A stretch of DNA of 8,833 nucleotides. It comes from an uncultured Clostridia bacterium. GTDB lineage: Bacteria; Bacillota; Clostridia; TANB77; CAG-508. Positions 8,041 through 8,833 of this stretch are shown in pieces (position 1 is the stretch's first letter; every line of letters starts with the position of its first letter). The stretch spans positions 1-8,833 of the forward strand of contig CARBKU010000041.1 of the NCBI GenBank assembly GCA_948946035.1, in the 5' to 3' direction. The notes beneath the pieces were generated by a model that was not told where the DNA came from, ran no database searches, and saw only the letters and a list, made by a program, of their open reading frames with translations. The translations under genes and the position numbers were made by a program.

Positions 8041-8046
8041 CGTCAA
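8018..8046 (-). promoter_or_regulatory. Sigma-A type promoter of the suf operon
   Basis: On the minus strand TTGACG (8041-8046) is followed after exactly 17 nt by TATAAT (8018-8023). That is one mismatch from the -35 consensus and a perfect -10 box at the ideal spacing. It sits between the gerW terminator and sufC and leaves a leader of about 45-50 nt before the sufC start. Confidence 0.85.
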
Positions 8047-8069
8047 TAGGATTTAACAATAACACACAT

Positions 8070-8116
8070 AAAAAAAAGTGCCACATAACTTATACCAAAG
8101 CTAATGTGGTACTTTT
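8070..8116 (-). terminator. Intrinsic terminator after gerW
   Basis: The arms AAAAGTGCCACAT (8074-8086) and ATGTGGTACTTTT (8104-8116) pair over 12 of 13 positions around a 17-nt loop. On the minus strand the hairpin is followed by a run of eight T (8070-8077), giving a classical rho-independent terminator 20 nt after the gerW stop. It separates gerW from the suf promoter. Confidence 0.85.
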
Positions 8117-8135
8117 ATTATTTTAAGGAATCTCT

Positions 8136-8669
8136 TTATTCATCTTCCATTGTTTCAATTTTTTCTTCTATTTCTTTTTTGTCATCTTCTTGTTTTTTCA
8201 TACTTTTGTTGTGTTTATTTTGCATTTCTTTTAGTATTCTTTCAGTTTCTTCTTTCCTATTTTGTATGCAAGAATTCATCATGCTATTGGCTTTTTCAAT
8301 TAAATCTGGCATATAGTCTAATAATTTATCTAATGATGATGTATGGTTTACTGGCATTAGTTTTACATTGTTTGATTGAATAACTAAAAATGCTACTGGG
8401 TTTATTGTTACTCCAGCACCTGATCCCCCACCAAATGGTAATCGATATTGAACTTGTTCTTCTTTATCTTTTCTAGTGTACTCATCAATTGTTTCTCCTT
8501 TAAATTCACTACCTCCTGCTGCAAAGCCAAAAGATACTTTTGATATTGGTATTATTACAATATTGTTTGATGTTTCTATTGGCTCACCTATAATAGTATT
8601 TACATCTACCATATCTTGAATACTATTCATAGCTGTAATCATAAGACCTTCTATTGGATGCTCGTTCAT
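8136..8669 (-). CDS. gerW: GerW/YtfJ family sporulation protein
   Basis: GerW (YtfJ) is a conserved protein of endospore formers, made during sporulation and needed in Bacillus for normal germination; its biochemical activity is not known. The 177-residue protein has the family pattern: IEGLMITAMNSIQDMVDVNTIIGEPI at the start, IVIIPISKVSFGFAAGGSEF at 37-56, LPFGGGSGAGVTINPVAFLVI at 77-97 and a final VKLMPV strand. After about residue 135 comes a strongly charged Lys/Glu-rich tail likely to be helical or coiled-coil, making it longer than Bacillus YtfJ (about 150 residues). No signal peptide or membrane segment is seen. AAGGAG lies about 9 nt before the ATG. The gene starts inside the end of the DUF2953 gene and is closed by its own terminator, so it is probably expressed with its upstream partner rather than with suf. 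Confidence 0.93.
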   Translation of the reverse strand: MNEHPIEGLMITAMNSIQDMVDVNTIIGEPIETSNNIVIIPISKVSFGFAAGGSEFKGETIDEYTRKDKEEQVQYRLPFGGGSGAGVTINPVAFLVIQSNNVKLMPVNHTSSLDKLLDYMPDLIEKANSMMNSCIQNRKEETERILKEMQNKHNKSMKKQEDDKKEIEEKIETMEDE

Positions 8670-8833
8670 GTTTCTTCACTCCTTTTTTCTTATTTAAGAT
8701 ATATATTATATTTATAATATGTATCATTTTAATTTCAAATATACCTGAAAATACCATATTTATTAAGTTTTGATTTATAAATATAGGATTAATTATAAAT
8801 CTTTGATTTTGTATTTCTTCAATTTTTCTTTCT
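8623..8833 (-). CDS. DUF2953 domain-containing protein, 3' end (partial)
   Basis: A frame open from the right edge (first full codon at 8832) runs about 69 codons to a TAG at 8623-8625. It passes through QRFIINPIFINQNLINM, FSGIFEIKMIHIINIIYIL, then KKKGVKKHERASNRRSYDYS and YE before the stop. From memory, the basic then tyrosine-rich tail with RxSNRRSYDYS is the usual end of DUF2953 proteins of Clostridia, which commonly precede ytfJ/gerW. The preceding hydrophobic strand pattern (GIFEIKMIHII) also fits. The frame overlaps gerW by 47 nt, and the gerW ribosome site codes for its KKG residues. The function of DUF2953 is unknown, though its pairing with gerW suggests a sporulation role. The start lies outside the window. 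Confidence 0.75.
   Translation of the reverse strand, partial: ERKIEEIQNQRFIINPIFINQNLINMVFSGIFEIKMIHIINIIYILNKKKGVKKHERASNRRSYDYSYE

Noticed and set aside
7361..8056. Plus-strand open frame opposite sufC and its promoter
   Set aside because: It overlaps conserved SufC motifs and the promoter, lacks a ribosome site, and shows the same antisense composition.

Overview
The window is very AT-rich, and every recognisable gene lies on the minus strand, so transcription runs from high to low coordinates. A GerW/YtfJ sporulation protein preceded by the tail of a DUF2953 protein, a SufC-B-D-S-U order with a zinc-type SufU, and strong AGGAG ribosome binding sites together point to a low-GC, endospore-lineage Firmicute, most likely of the class Clostridia. 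The species cannot be named from this sequence.

Layout in the direction of transcription. The right edge holds the 3' end of a DUF2953 gene that overlaps gerW by 47 nt, and gerW ends at a clear intrinsic terminator (8070-8116). A near-consensus sigma-A promoter (8018-8046) follows. A 9-bp inverted repeat in its spacer and -10 box looks like an operator. This promoter drives a complete SUF iron-sulfur assembly operon: sufC, sufB, sufD, sufS, sufU. The same-strand series continues with mnmA (tRNA 2-thiouridine synthesis), tcdA (cyclic t6A synthesis), a broken ygjV-like membrane gene, and the first codons of another gene at the left edge.

How the genes work together. SufS takes sulfur from cysteine and passes it to SufU. 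SufB-C-D forms the scaffold that builds Fe-S clusters. MnmA needs persulfide sulfur for tRNA wobble thiolation and lies just downstream. TcdA in E. coli belongs to the cysteine-desulfurase-linked csd locus. The cluster therefore reads as a cysteine-sulfur hub serving both Fe-S clusters and tRNA modification.

Two non-coding inverted-repeat elements interrupt the operon. One (about 5586-5767) has 22-bp terminal repeats starting GGGACAGTC and supplies the last base of the sufB stop codon. The other (2473-2784) is a foldback of two roughly 103-nt arms around a smaller hairpin, and it covers the last codons of sufU. The ygjV-like gene has two in-frame stops inside regions that still read as family sequence, so it is probably decaying. 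No CRISPR array, rRNA, tRNA or transposase gene is visible. The individual genes are known families; the unusual material is the two repeat elements, the operator, the nonsense-interrupted gene and the uneven codon use along the operon.
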